Shown one piece after another: positions 19,659-26,265 of a DNA stretch of 64,000 nt. Location of the stretch: assembly GCA_034401795.1 (NCBI GenBank), contig CM067360.1:48144260-48208259 (forward strand), read 5' to 3'. This stretch comes from Chaetoderma sp. LZ-2023a. Its lineage: Eukaryota; Mollusca; Caudofoveata; Chaetodermatida; Chaetodermatidae. A model generated the notes under the pieces. That model was not told the origin of the DNA. It ran no database searches and worked only from the letters and a program-made list of their open reading frames with translations. Made by a program: the position numbers and the translations under genes. How positions within the stretch are numbered: position 1 is the first letter of the stretch; every line of letters starts with the position of its first letter.

Positions 19659-19886
19659 ATGAATATTCCTGAGTACAAACCCAGCAAAATGGCAGATGCA
19701 GACTGGGAAGATCTTATTAGCTCACTCGACAGGGAACACAGGCGTTTAACTGCGTTGTATACTCAGGGTTTAAACAATGCCGTCAACGGTACAGATCGTG
19801 AAGCAACTGCCCGAGAGCCAGATGAGTCTTCAGAAGGTAGAGAACCTGCTGCGAACCAAGACAGAGAAGTTACTGACACAGGCTAA
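19659..19886 (+). CDS. Polinton small acidic protein, unknown (75 aa)
   Basis: A frame of 75 codons (MNIPEYKPSKMADADWEDLI) that is polar and acidic throughout, especially the C-terminal half (REPDESSEGREPAANQDREV). It is kept because the GTTTAAG signal sits at the normal distance. It overlaps the next gene by 110 bp in another frame. It could instead be a leader region of that gene. Confidence 0.4.
   Translation: MNIPEYKPSKMADADWEDLISSLDREHRRLTALYTQGLNNAVNGTDREATAREPDESSEGREPAANQDREVTDTG
19744..19776 (+). promoter_or_regulatory. Double GTTTAA signal upstream of the 19777 gene
   Basis: GTTTAACTGCG, then TTGTATACTCAGG, then GTTTAAAC, then AATG. The layout GTTTAA - TATA-like - TTTAAAC - ATG is nearly the same as at 23091-23123, although the two genes are unrelated. 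Confidence 0.6.
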
Positions 19887-20178
19887 ACCTCTGGCAGTCC
19901 ATGTCGCCAGTAACGTGGCGGCAAATGTGGCTGTGGTGAAGATGACAGGGGGAAATGAGGTTCTTCCTGCCGCCACTGCAGCTGTCCTCGCTACCGTAGT
20001 GAGTGGGGTGGCCGGCCACTGTCTCGGAATAACTCACCCCATCCCAAAGATCGCCCTCAGTGGTGCCGCCTACACTGCCGCCGCCAAGATCATGGGTGAA
20101 CGTGTTACACTAATGGAGGCCGCGGTTCTAGGGCTAGCAACGAGTGCAATGGCCGAGATCATCGTCGCCTATGTTTAA
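19777..20178 (+). CDS. Polinton hydrophobic protein, unknown (133 aa)
   Basis: A complete frame of 133 codons. The first 45 residues are polar and helical (MPSTVQIVKQLPESQMSLQK). From residue 45 on it is Ala/Val/Gly-rich with several segments able to cross a membrane (AATAAVLATVVSGVAGHCLG; AAVLGLATSAMAEIIVAYV). It is probably a membrane protein; its role is unknown. Confidence 0.6.
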   Translation: MPSTVQIVKQLPESQMSLQKVENLLRTKTEKLLTQAKPLAVHVASNVAANVAVVKMTGGNEVLPAATAAVLATVVSGVAGHCLGITHPIPKIALSGAAYTAAAKIMGERVTLMEAAVLGLATSAMAEIIVAYV

Positions 20179-20197
20179 CCCTTCTGAATAGTGAGAG
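20173..20197 (+). promoter_or_regulatory. GTTTAA box upstream of the 20198 gene
   Basis: GTTTAACCCTTCTGAATAG then TGAGAG precedes ATG 20198. The box overlaps the last codons of the preceding gene. Confidence 0.5.
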
Positions 20198-20422
20198 ATG
20201 GATGACGAGACCCCTGCAGCATATGAGGCATGGCGGGCTGGAGGGTGGTGTGTAGTCCATAGTCGAGCATGCGGCCTGAGGATTGCCAATGCCCAGGAAT
20301 GGTGGACCGCCAACAAGGCGTGCCCCTGCAGAGAGGGCCAGTACCCTGAGCACTGCTACCTATTCCCTTGGCCGACTGCGTGGTCCTCCTATGCCCAACT
20401 ATTTCACTGGGGGTATGACTAG
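20198..20422 (+). CDS. Polinton small Cys/Trp-rich protein, unknown (74 aa)
   Basis: A complete frame of 74 codons with five Cys and eight Trp residues (WRAGGWCVVHSRACGLRI; WWTANKACPCREGQYPEHC). The spacing of Cys and His could form a small metal-binding or disulfide fold, but no known zinc motif fits exactly. The upstream signal supports it as a real gene. Confidence 0.5.
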   Translation: MDDETPAAYEAWRAGGWCVVHSRACGLRIANAQEWWTANKACPCREGQYPEHCYLFPWPTAWSSYAQLFHWGYD

Positions 20423-20425
20423 TGG

Positions 20426-20448
20426 GTTTAAGCCGCGTATATAGCACT
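20426..20448 (+). promoter_or_regulatory. GTTTAA/TATATA signal upstream of the 20449 gene
   Basis: GGGTTTAAGCCGCG, then TATATAGCACT, then ATG. This is one of the clearest examples of the shared signal. Confidence 0.65.
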
Positions 20449-20951
20449 ATGACTCTGTCACTCACAGACCTAGAAAGCAAAGAGCTAGGCGATCTTGCTC
20501 ACTTGGGCGAGGCACGCCTCGGTTCAGAGGACACTGTTGCCCCTATCTCCTTCCTAGACTTCGATGAGAAGGGAGACCCGCGGGAGATCCGAGGTACCAT
20601 CCCAGCCCGAGATCTCGTCGGGAACACTGATACGGTAGGACAATCGGCCATTAACAAGGCCAAGACTGTATACAAGGGGATGGGCATCAAAGACAGGGCA
20701 ACGATGCGAGGTATGCTCGGAGCGACGGGGCTGGTGCCATCAAGGTTATGGCTGAGTCCTATGCACAAGACCTGGTTAAGGATCTCCTGAAACCGCGGAG
20801 CTTTTTCCAACAAGACGGAGAGAATCTCAGGGTAGGCACCATCGGCCTGAGCAATATCACGGTCGATGGCAAAAAAGGTGCTACCGACAGCCTCCAGCTA
20901 CCAGAGGTGAAGAAGTCAGGGTTCTTTGGTTTGCCGTTTAAGCTCGCATAA
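20449..20951 (+). pseudogene. Polinton protein gene, unknown, looks broken
   Basis: Protein-like sequence starts at ATG 20449 (MTLSLTDLESKELGDLAHLG), acidic at first and then mixed. It ends before 20951 with a segment reading ITVDGKKGATDSLQLPEVKK. The region is not one uninterrupted frame. No domain is recognised. It lies between the Cys/Trp-rich gene and the 20957/21213 gene pair. Confidence 0.5.
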
Positions 20952-20956
20952 TAGTC
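20936..20956 (+). promoter_or_regulatory. GTTTAA box upstream of the 20957 gene
   Basis: GTTTAAGCTCGCATAATAG then TC precedes ATG 20957. Confidence 0.55.
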
Positions 20957-21235
20957 ATGGCTTCCCGCGCGTGTATCGTACAGATACTGGATGTGCTAGA
21001 CACTGCGGGTGCTGACACAGGCCCTCTACGCTATCTTCTCAGCTGCTGCTGGGATTTCATGCTTGACGCCTCCATCGCATCCTTCGTATCCGCCGGAGGT
21101 ACAACGCTACCCACACAGCAGGCGCAAAAGCTGGTGCAGGAAGTACTGCCGTTTAGTCTCCCAGATATAGACGAGGCTACCGCCGACCAAGTGCTAACCA
21201 TCCTTCGCGCACATGTCTGTACCATTCGACAGTAG
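20957..21235 (+). CDS. Polinton small protein, unknown (92 aa)
   Basis: A complete frame of 92 codons (MASRACIVQILDVLDTAGAD), helical and moderately hydrophobic with several Cys. Its 3' end overlaps the start of the ATPase frame by 23 bp. The ATPase has no GTTTAA box of its own, so the two are probably expressed from one transcript. Confidence 0.55.
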   Translation: MASRACIVQILDVLDTAGADTGPLRYLLSCCWDFMLDASIASFVSAGGTTLPTQQAQKLVQEVLPFSLPDIDEATADQVLTILRAHVCTIRQ

Positions 21236-21875
21236 GCCGGCCGATGCTGGCCAGGTGGTGCTGATCATTGCCCCGTCAGGCCACGGGAAAAACATCTTGC
21301 TGCGGGCTCTCCTGGCCGAACATCTACACTCTCAATACATCCTTCTGGTGTCTGACTCCGCTGCTGAGGCGGTTGACAGTAATGATCAATGGTACAATGG
21401 TCCAATCACCAAGACGCAGAACCTGCAAGCCCTGATGGAGAAGCTGCTGGCAGCCCGACTGACAGAACCACTTGTTCTAGTTATCGATGACCCTGCAATG
21501 GACCAGAAGACAGTCACCTACCTCAGCAACATCACCAGGCGCATCCGGCACACAAAGATAACTGTCTTCATCCTCTTTCAGAAGTACACTGGCGAGATCT
21601 CTCCAGACATCCGCCACAATGCCCGGTTGCTATACTTCAGCTCCAAGTGTGGACGTGCCCTGCTCGAGACCATATACGACAGCCTAACCCTCAAGGAGCC
21701 CAAAGGGGACTTTATCGCAGGTGTACAGAGGGCAGCTGAGCTGTACCGCTTCATCTTCAGCAACAAGGAGACAGGTGAGCTGTCACACTTCAAGCCCTCT
21801 CTGGAAAAGGCGCAGACCTTCACCTACAAGCTGAATCCAGCCAGGAAACTAGCCTGCTCTACGCGTCATCGCTGA
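21213..21875 (+). CDS. Packaging ATPase, FtsK/HerA (A32-like) type (220 aa)
   Basis: A Walker A motif is seen at about residues 20-27 (APSGHGKN) and a Walker B at about 87-93 (LVLVIDDP). A polar-ended strand (ITVFILFQKY) follows at about 125, where the sensor region of these ATPases lies. The length is usual for Polinton and PRD1/adenovirus-lineage genome-packaging ATPases. In that family the enzyme drives DNA into capsids. The last Walker A residue is Asn instead of Ser/Thr, which is unusual. The 3' end runs into a minisatellite at 21957. Confidence 0.8.
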   Translation: MSVPFDSRPADAGQVVLIIAPSGHGKNILLRALLAEHLHSQYILLVSDSAAEAVDSNDQWYNGPITKTQNLQALMEKLLAARLTEPLVLVIDDPAMDQKTVTYLSNITRRIRHTKITVFILFQKYTGEISPDIRHNARLLYFSSKCGRALLETIYDSLTLKEPKGDFIAGVQRAAELYRFIFSNKETGELSHFKPSLEKAQTFTYKLNPARKLACSTRHR

Positions 21876-21956
21876 CAGACAGACCGCGGCGGTCTCCGCT
21901 GCAACTTTTTTCGTTCAGGCTGCGCGGTCTCCGCTACTTCGTCCGCTACGTCATCA

Positions 21957-22345
21957 GAAGCTTGAGGAACTTCGTCAGAAGCCTGGAGGAACTTCGTCAG
22001 AAGCTTGAGCAACTTCGTCAGAATCTTGAGGAACTTCGTCAGAAGCTTGAGGAACTTCGTCAGAAGCTCGAGGAACTTCGTCAGAAGCTCGAGGAACTTC
22101 GTCAGAAGCTCGAGGAACTTCGTCATAAGCTTGAGGAACGTCGTCAAAAGCCTGGAGGAACTTCGTCAGAAGCTTGAGGAACGTCGTCATAAGCTTGAGG
22201 AACGTCGTCATAAGCCTGGAGGAACTTCGTCAGAAGCTTGAGGAACGTCGTCAGAAGCTTGAGGAACTTCGTCAGAAGCTTGAGGAACTTCGTCAGAAGC
22301 TTGAGGAACTTCGTCAGAAGTTTGAGGAACTTCGTCAGAAGCCTG
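21957..22345. repeat. 21-bp coding minisatellite, about 18 units
   Basis: The unit is GAAGCTTGAGGAACTTCGTC plus A. Three units carry an extra base. On the plus strand it can be read as KLEELRQ heptads, on the minus strand as QASDEVP. It lies between two convergent genes and supplies the C-terminal tail of the minus-strand gene ending at 22208. Confidence 0.92.
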
Positions 22346-23083
22346 TCGCTGAAACTCTATCCACCGAGGGTCAGATGGTAGGACTCTCTTCGTCTGGAAC
22401 TTCTCACGGAAGACCCACTTTTTCCATGCGCGATGAGCATCTGACTTGCGAGCCGTTTTGATGAGGTAGTCCTGGTAGTTATCTGGGAATTTCAGAAATG
22501 CTGACAGATTCTTGACCAATCTCCTACGCCCTCTTTCATTGAAGATATGCTCAACAGCCTCCTTGCTGCCAACAGTGAACCCCTCTTGAGTACCTTTTGC
22601 ATGACCAGTGTCATGGCTCTCCGCTACAGCGGCACTGACCTCCTCCCTGAAGTAGTTATTTGCCCCAGACTGGAGGCTATCCAGCATCTCTCGCTCTTCC
22701 TGGCTATGTAGGCTAAATACGGCAGCCCACTTCCCGACCATTAGTAGATCTTTGGGGTCGACCCTCGCCTTTTGGAGAGCTAGAATAACAGGACTGTTGG
22801 TTTGGCCCACAGGTATGTCGAGTGTCCTGCCCTGGATACTGTCAAACTTCCGGTAGAGTATCCGAGTCAGGAGTTCTTTTGTACTATGAGCTGGCGCTCC
22901 TTCCTCTATGGCGGCCAGTATCTCCGCATCCGTCGGCGGTGTAACCTTGACTCGCTCATGGATAATGTTGATGTCACGAAGCAGGCCTCGGACCCTGTCA
23001 CTGTGGGACAGTGCACGCCGCGGCTGTCGTGCCGACTTGGCCTGCTGCCCAAAGATAATCTGCTGGAGAACTTTACCAAACAT
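22208..23083 (-). CDS. Polinton protein, unknown, with repeat-encoded tail (291 aa)
   Basis: The frame starts at ATG 23083. Residues 1-245 are mostly helical and charged (RALSHSDRVRGLLRDINIIH; DPKDLLMVGKWAAVFSLHSQ), with a basic patch near 225 (RAWKKWVFREKFQTKRVLP). The last 45 residues are QASDEVP repeats encoded by the minisatellite, so the natural C-terminus may be just before it. No domain is recognised. It is divergent from the capsid-like gene at 23123 and shares one promoter-like signal with it, which suggests co-expression. Confidence 0.55.
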   Translation of the reverse strand: MFGKVLQQIIFGQQAKSARQPRRALSHSDRVRGLLRDINIIHERVKVTPPTDAEILAAIEEGAPAHSTKELLTRILYRKFDSIQGRTLDIPVGQTNSPVILALQKARVDPKDLLMVGKWAAVFSLHSQEEREMLDSLQSGANNYFREEVSAAVAESHDTGHAKGTQEGFTVGSKEAVEHIFNERGRRRLVKNLSAFLKFPDNYQDYLIKTARKSDAHRAWKKWVFREKFQTKRVLPSDPRWIEFQRQASDEVPQTSDEVPQASDEVPQASDEVPQASDDVPQASDEVPPGL

Positions 23084-23122
23084 GGCAGCCGTTTAACCCC
23101 TCTATATACCCAGGCCTTAAAC
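23084..23122. promoter_or_regulatory. Bidirectional GTTTAA-TATATA-TTAAAC signal
   Basis: Between ATGs at 23083 (minus) and 23123 (plus) lie GTTTAACCCC, then TCTATATACC, then CAGGCCTTAAAC. It is nearly symmetric: a GTTTAA box at each side of one central TATATA run. Confidence 0.7.
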
Positions 23123-24193
23123 ATGCTGCAGTATGTGCAACATCCAGATGGGGCCGTTGAACCCGCGACATCGCACTGTACTGATCCCCGGAAGGACTGC
23201 CTGACGGTCATTCGACCCAGTATACACGATGATAACCCGTTGTCCGCTGCTGGAAAGTACATTGACTTTGCAATCTCGGCACAGATCCACGAGATCAAGA
23301 GCATGACACTCGAGTTCAAGCTTCAGAGCACAACAGAACAGGCGGTAGAGCTCCCGCAGGTTCTGAACAGGTGGGAGATCGTACAGAGCAACAGCACCGT
23401 GGACACCACCTATGTGAACGATGAGTACCGAGTCCTAGGTCCGCTGGCTCGTGACCCAACCTTCTATGCGAAGGGAAAGGGGTACTACGCTGTGGGTGAG
23501 GGGTTCACGGCATTCGAACTACTGGTAGGTGTCGAGAAGCCTGTGGCAGTTCCACTCTTCACCCTCCTCGAGAACACACACGTGAATCCAGCTGCCATGC
23601 AGGATAGGTTGTTCCTCCGGGTGTACACTGAGCCTCTCGCAGATGTGTCGATGAATGCTCCAAGACTTCATGTCTGGCATGACGAGAATGACCAGGAACT
23701 GAAGCAAACGGGATCCAAACAGCGGATCGTGCATGTGGAGCGAGAACACCAGCAGGTCCAAGCCACAGCTAACCAAGAGGTAGAGCTGACATTGCATCGT
23801 GGTGCATCGGACTGTGTCGCTGTTGCGGTCCTGGTTCAGAATGGAGCCGTCATCCAGGAGGTGGGTAAGCTGGACGACTTCAAACTTGTGGTTGCTGGGA
23901 CCAATGTTCTTGGTGAGGTACGCGAGCTGGCTGACTGCCAACTCTACAGACAGAAAACTAAGTCATACGCACTTCTGCGACTAACCAGTGGAAGCGACGA
24001 CCTCGAGTCAGCACTCGAGGGCCGTCACCACGTCGGTGGCAGGAACATCCCACCTAATCAGGGCAACCGGCTCAGCTTCAACATCGGAAACCTCATAGCT
24101 GGGACTCGCCAATTAGGTGTGACGGTACTTTACTTTGGCTATGCTAAGGTATGCGTATCGAACACATCGGGTATTCAGCTTGAGCGCGCGTAG
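23123..24193 (+). CDS. Candidate compact double-jelly-roll major capsid protein (356 aa)
   Basis: A complete frame of 356 codons from ATG 23123, chosen because it follows the TATATA/TTAAAC signal directly. The sequence is rich in short beta-type strands separated by polar turns. An early segment (ELPQVLNRWEIVQSNSTVDT) resembles the conserved P-x-L-hydrophobic-x-R-x-E-I and following Thr/Tyr pattern of double-jelly-roll capsid proteins. A late Gly-rich hydrophobic strand (AGTRQLGVTVLYFGYAKV) fits the last strand. The length is close to tectivirus P3 (about 395 aa) and much shorter than usual Polinton capsid proteins (500-650 aa). In that role it would form the shell. Assignment is by pattern and by position near the ATPase; it could be another structural protein. 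Confidence 0.5.
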   Translation: MLQYVQHPDGAVEPATSHCTDPRKDCLTVIRPSIHDDNPLSAAGKYIDFAISAQIHEIKSMTLEFKLQSTTEQAVELPQVLNRWEIVQSNSTVDTTYVNDEYRVLGPLARDPTFYAKGKGYYAVGEGFTAFELLVGVEKPVAVPLFTLLENTHVNPAAMQDRLFLRVYTEPLADVSMNAPRLHVWHDENDQELKQTGSKQRIVHVEREHQQVQATANQEVELTLHRGASDCVAVAVLVQNGAVIQEVGKLDDFKLVVAGTNVLGEVRELADCQLYRQKTKSYALLRLTSGSDDLESALEGRHHVGGRNIPPNQGNRLSFNIGNLIAGTRQLGVTVLYFGYAKVCVSNTSGIQLERA

Positions 24194-24549
24194 AGCACGA
24201 CCCCTGTCGTCACCGCTGCAGCTGCCACTACTACTATAAGCTCTGCTGTCTTCTGACCTGTCGATGCTTCATAGTCGAGCGTAGGCTCAGATACGGCCTC
24301 GTAGTACTCATCGAGACTCTCATCTGCCTCTTTGAGGCTCTGGTTGGCCTGAGCTCGGAGTTGTCGTCGGCGTGCCTCCCTCTGGCGCATATGCTCGACG
24401 GCTTTGCTGTACCCAAACTTCTCCGTAGACAGCTTCTCCATCGCCTGGTTATGGCGCTCACGCTCGACCTCTGCCGCCTTCTTGTCGGCGAAGCTGAGTC
24501 CCCAGTTCGCTAAGGCAAACACGCCCGCATTCAAGATTGCGGAGGCCAT
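24175..24549 (-). CDS. Polinton membrane/coiled-coil protein, unknown (124 aa)
   Basis: A complete minus-strand frame. Residues 1-20 are hydrophobic (MASAILNAGVFALANWGLSF), 25-80 a charged helix with coiled-coil character (KKAAEVERERHNQAMEKLST), and 103-121 a membrane segment (ELIVVVAAAAVTTGVVLYA) followed by a short basic tail. It overlaps the 3' end of the capsid-like gene by 19 bp and is divergent from 24586. Proteins of this layout are common in Polintons, but the function is unknown. Confidence 0.6.
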   Translation of the reverse strand: MASAILNAGVFALANWGLSFADKKAAEVERERHNQAMEKLSTEKFGYSKAVEHMRQREARRRQLRAQANQSLKEADESLDEYYEAVSEPTLDYEASTGQKTAELIVVVAAAAVTTGVVLYARSS

Positions 24550-24585
24550 GCTATAGACTACAGTTTAAAGCTACTATATACGGAT
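24550..24585. promoter_or_regulatory. Bidirectional GTTTAAA/TATATA signal
   Basis: GTTTAAA at 24563-24569 lies between ATGs at 24549 (minus) and 24586 (plus). CTACTATATACGGAT faces the plus gene and CTATAG the minus gene. Confidence 0.65.
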
Positions 24586-25005
24586 ATGTATGAACCAGAG
24601 GCTTATGAAGATCCAGTCGAGGATATAGATGAGGAGGATTATGAAGATCCAGTCGAGGACTATGATGCAGACGACTACGATGTAGCGGAGACCGTGGGTG
24701 ATGAGCCTGAATCCCTCAAACTAATACACAGAGCAAAAGGAATCTATCGCACTTACGTAAAAGGTTCTATCGGTCTGCTGGCAGCAGTTGGGGCTCTGAT
24801 CGCTCTGTTCACAACGAAGGCGGGCGAGACGGTCCGCAAGATCGCCAACAATGCTCTCCAGGGTGTGGAGAAGATTTCTGAAGCCATACCAGCCATCGCC
24901 TCAGGAGTAGGTACGTTCTTCGGAGTCGCAGGCCCTTGGCTACCGTATGTTGCCATGGCACTTGCGGCCATCTGGGCCGCCGAACATTTAAGCCATACTA
25001 TATAA
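24586..25005 (+). CDS. Polinton acidic-then-hydrophobic protein, unknown (139 aa)
   Basis: A complete frame of 139 codons. Residues 1-45 are strongly acidic with a repeated EDPVED motif (YEDPVEDIDEEDYEDPVEDY). From residue 55 there are three hydrophobic Ala/Gly-rich segments (SIGLLAAVGALIALF; IPAIASGVGTFFGVAGPWLP; VAMALAAIWAAEH). It is probably membrane-active or membrane-bound; the role is inferred from composition only. The 3' end meets the next gene's signal. Confidence 0.6.
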   Translation: MYEPEAYEDPVEDIDEEDYEDPVEDYDADDYDVAETVGDEPESLKLIHRAKGIYRTYVKGSIGLLAAVGALIALFTTKAGETVRKIANNALQGVEKISEAIPAIASGVGTFFGVAGPWLPYVAMALAAIWAAEHLSHTI

Positions 25006-25007
25006 GG
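24986..25007 (+). promoter_or_regulatory. ATTTAAG/TATATA signal upstream of the 25008 gene
   Basis: ATTTAAGCCATAC then TATATAAGG precedes ATG 25008, overlapping the end of the previous gene. Confidence 0.55.
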
Positions 25008-25289
25008 ATGGCGTCTCTGTATGACCTAGTCAAGACACTTAACTTCCGAGGGTTAGTCGATAAGCTACCGCTCAGCGAAGATCCAGCAGAGACTAGACGC
25101 CGGTGTATGGGGGTGTTTGAGGAGGTCTTCAGTGATAGTCGAATGCATAACGGCCGTCTGTTCGTCTGTGTAGAGTTCGCCCAGGCTGTGCGTGACAGGA
25201 CGGGAGTGGACGTCAGTGATACCCTCACCCAGACCGTGCGTGACAGGACGGGAGTGGACGTCAGTGATGAAATCCGGGGTCTTTCTTGA
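25008..25289 (+). CDS. Polinton small protein, unknown (93 aa)
   Basis: A complete frame (MASLYDLVKTLNFRGLVDKL), helical and mixed. Its C-terminal third holds two copies of VRDRTGVDVSD, produced by a 33-bp direct duplication at 25186-25218 and 25234-25266. It overlaps the integrase start by 23 bp. The integrase has no box of its own, so both are probably on one transcript. Confidence 0.5.
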   Translation: MASLYDLVKTLNFRGLVDKLPLSEDPAETRRRCMGVFEEVFSDSRMHNGRLFVCVEFAQAVRDRTGVDVSDTLTQTVRDRTGVDVSDEIRGLS

Positions 25290-26265
25290 GGAACTCTACT
25301 ATCAGCCTGGTGGATATTACCGTGAGCCCCACCAACTACTCGAGGCTGTACGTCGCAAGGGCCACAACTTCACCTTGGAGACAATTAGCCAGTGGCTCAG
25401 CCGCCAGGCGATGTGGCAGATATACAAACCTCGTCTACGGCACATCAGGTATGCCCATTTCGATGAAACTGTCCCGAATAGAGTTCACCAGGCAGATGTT
25501 CTATTCCTTCCACACGACTCGGTTGGTCGCAAGACCTACAAGTATGCCCTCACCATCGTCGACGTCGCCAGCAGGTACAAGGCTGCAGCACCGCTCACAG
25601 ACAAGTCAGCTGGCCAGGTGGCCCAGGCATTCCAGGGTGCCTACGAGGATCCGGAAAATCCCCTCCAGTGGCCAGAATTGTTGCAGGTGGATGAGGGTAA
25701 GGAGTTCAGAGGCGAGACCGCGGCCCTCATGCGGAAACATGGTGTGGCAATTAGACGAGGTGAAGTTGGTCACCACCGTGCCCAGGCAATCGTCGAGCGG
25801 TGGAATCGGACACTGGCAGAGAGACTGTTCCCACACCAATACGCCCAGGAAATGGCACAGGCCGGAGAGAGGTCCAGGGTGTGGGTGAAAGGTTTGCCCC
25901 GGGTGGTAGAGCGATCCAATACTGAGGTAACTCGGTTAACTGGTAAGAAGCCAGTAGAGGCTATCCAACGATCCTCTGTTGCCCAACCTTCCGGAGGAGC
26001 GGACAAGGAACAGGTGTGCCTTCCATCTTATGCTCTGGTTCGGTACCTGTATGAACCTGGTGAGTTGGAAGGTGGGCGACGACGTGCAACAGATCCTAAC
26101 TGGTCGCTAGATGTCCACAGACTTGACAGGTATGTCGAGATGGAGGGGCAGCCTACGTTGTACTATCTGGCACGCTCGGAGAGCTGTCCCAAACGTCCGT
26201 TTGTTCGGGAGGAGCTTCAGGTGGTCCCTCCAGACACACAGCTACCACCGTCGTCAGGTGCCTGA
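25267..26265 (+). CDS. INT: Retroviral-type (DDE) integrase of the Polinton (332 aa)
   Basis: The start is set at ATG 25267 (MKSGVFLEELYYQPGGYYRE), because the upstream in-frame part is only the duplicated 33-bp segment. The N-terminal helical part (QLLEAVRRKGHNFTLETISQ) is followed by the catalytic core: Asp77 (HQADVLFLP), Asp142 (LLQVDEGKEF) and Glu177 (QAIVERWNRT), in the spacing of the D,D-35-E family. No chromodomain is seen at the C-terminus. In Polintons this enzyme joins the element's ends to host DNA and makes the short target duplication. It is convergent with the polymerase gene, overlapping by about 50 bp. Confidence 0.9.
   Translation: MKSGVFLEELYYQPGGYYREPHQLLEAVRRKGHNFTLETISQWLSRQAMWQIYKPRLRHIRYAHFDETVPNRVHQADVLFLPHDSVGRKTYKYALTIVDVASRYKAAAPLTDKSAGQVAQAFQGAYEDPENPLQWPELLQVDEGKEFRGETAALMRKHGVAIRRGEVGHHRAQAIVERWNRTLAERLFPHQYAQEMAQAGERSRVWVKGLPRVVERSNTEVTRLTGKKPVEAIQRSSVAQPSGGADKEQVCLPSYALVRYLYEPGELEGGRRRATDPNWSLDVHRLDRYVEMEGQPTLYYLARSESCPKRPFVREELQVVPPDTQLPPSSGA

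Noticed and set aside
22001-22177. Plus-strand KLEELRQ coiled-coil frame as a gene
   Set aside because: It is produced wholly by the 21-bp minisatellite, has no upstream signal and lies between two convergent genes. It is reported only as a property of the repeat.
22802-23122. Longer upstream start for the capsid-like gene
   Set aside because: The extension would overlap the divergent 23083 gene and the promoter-like signal. The ATG at 23123 fits the layout seen at the other genes.
25192-25266. Upstream start of the integrase
   Set aside because: The extra residues come only from the 33-bp duplicated segment inside the previous gene, and the frame there has no ATG of its own.
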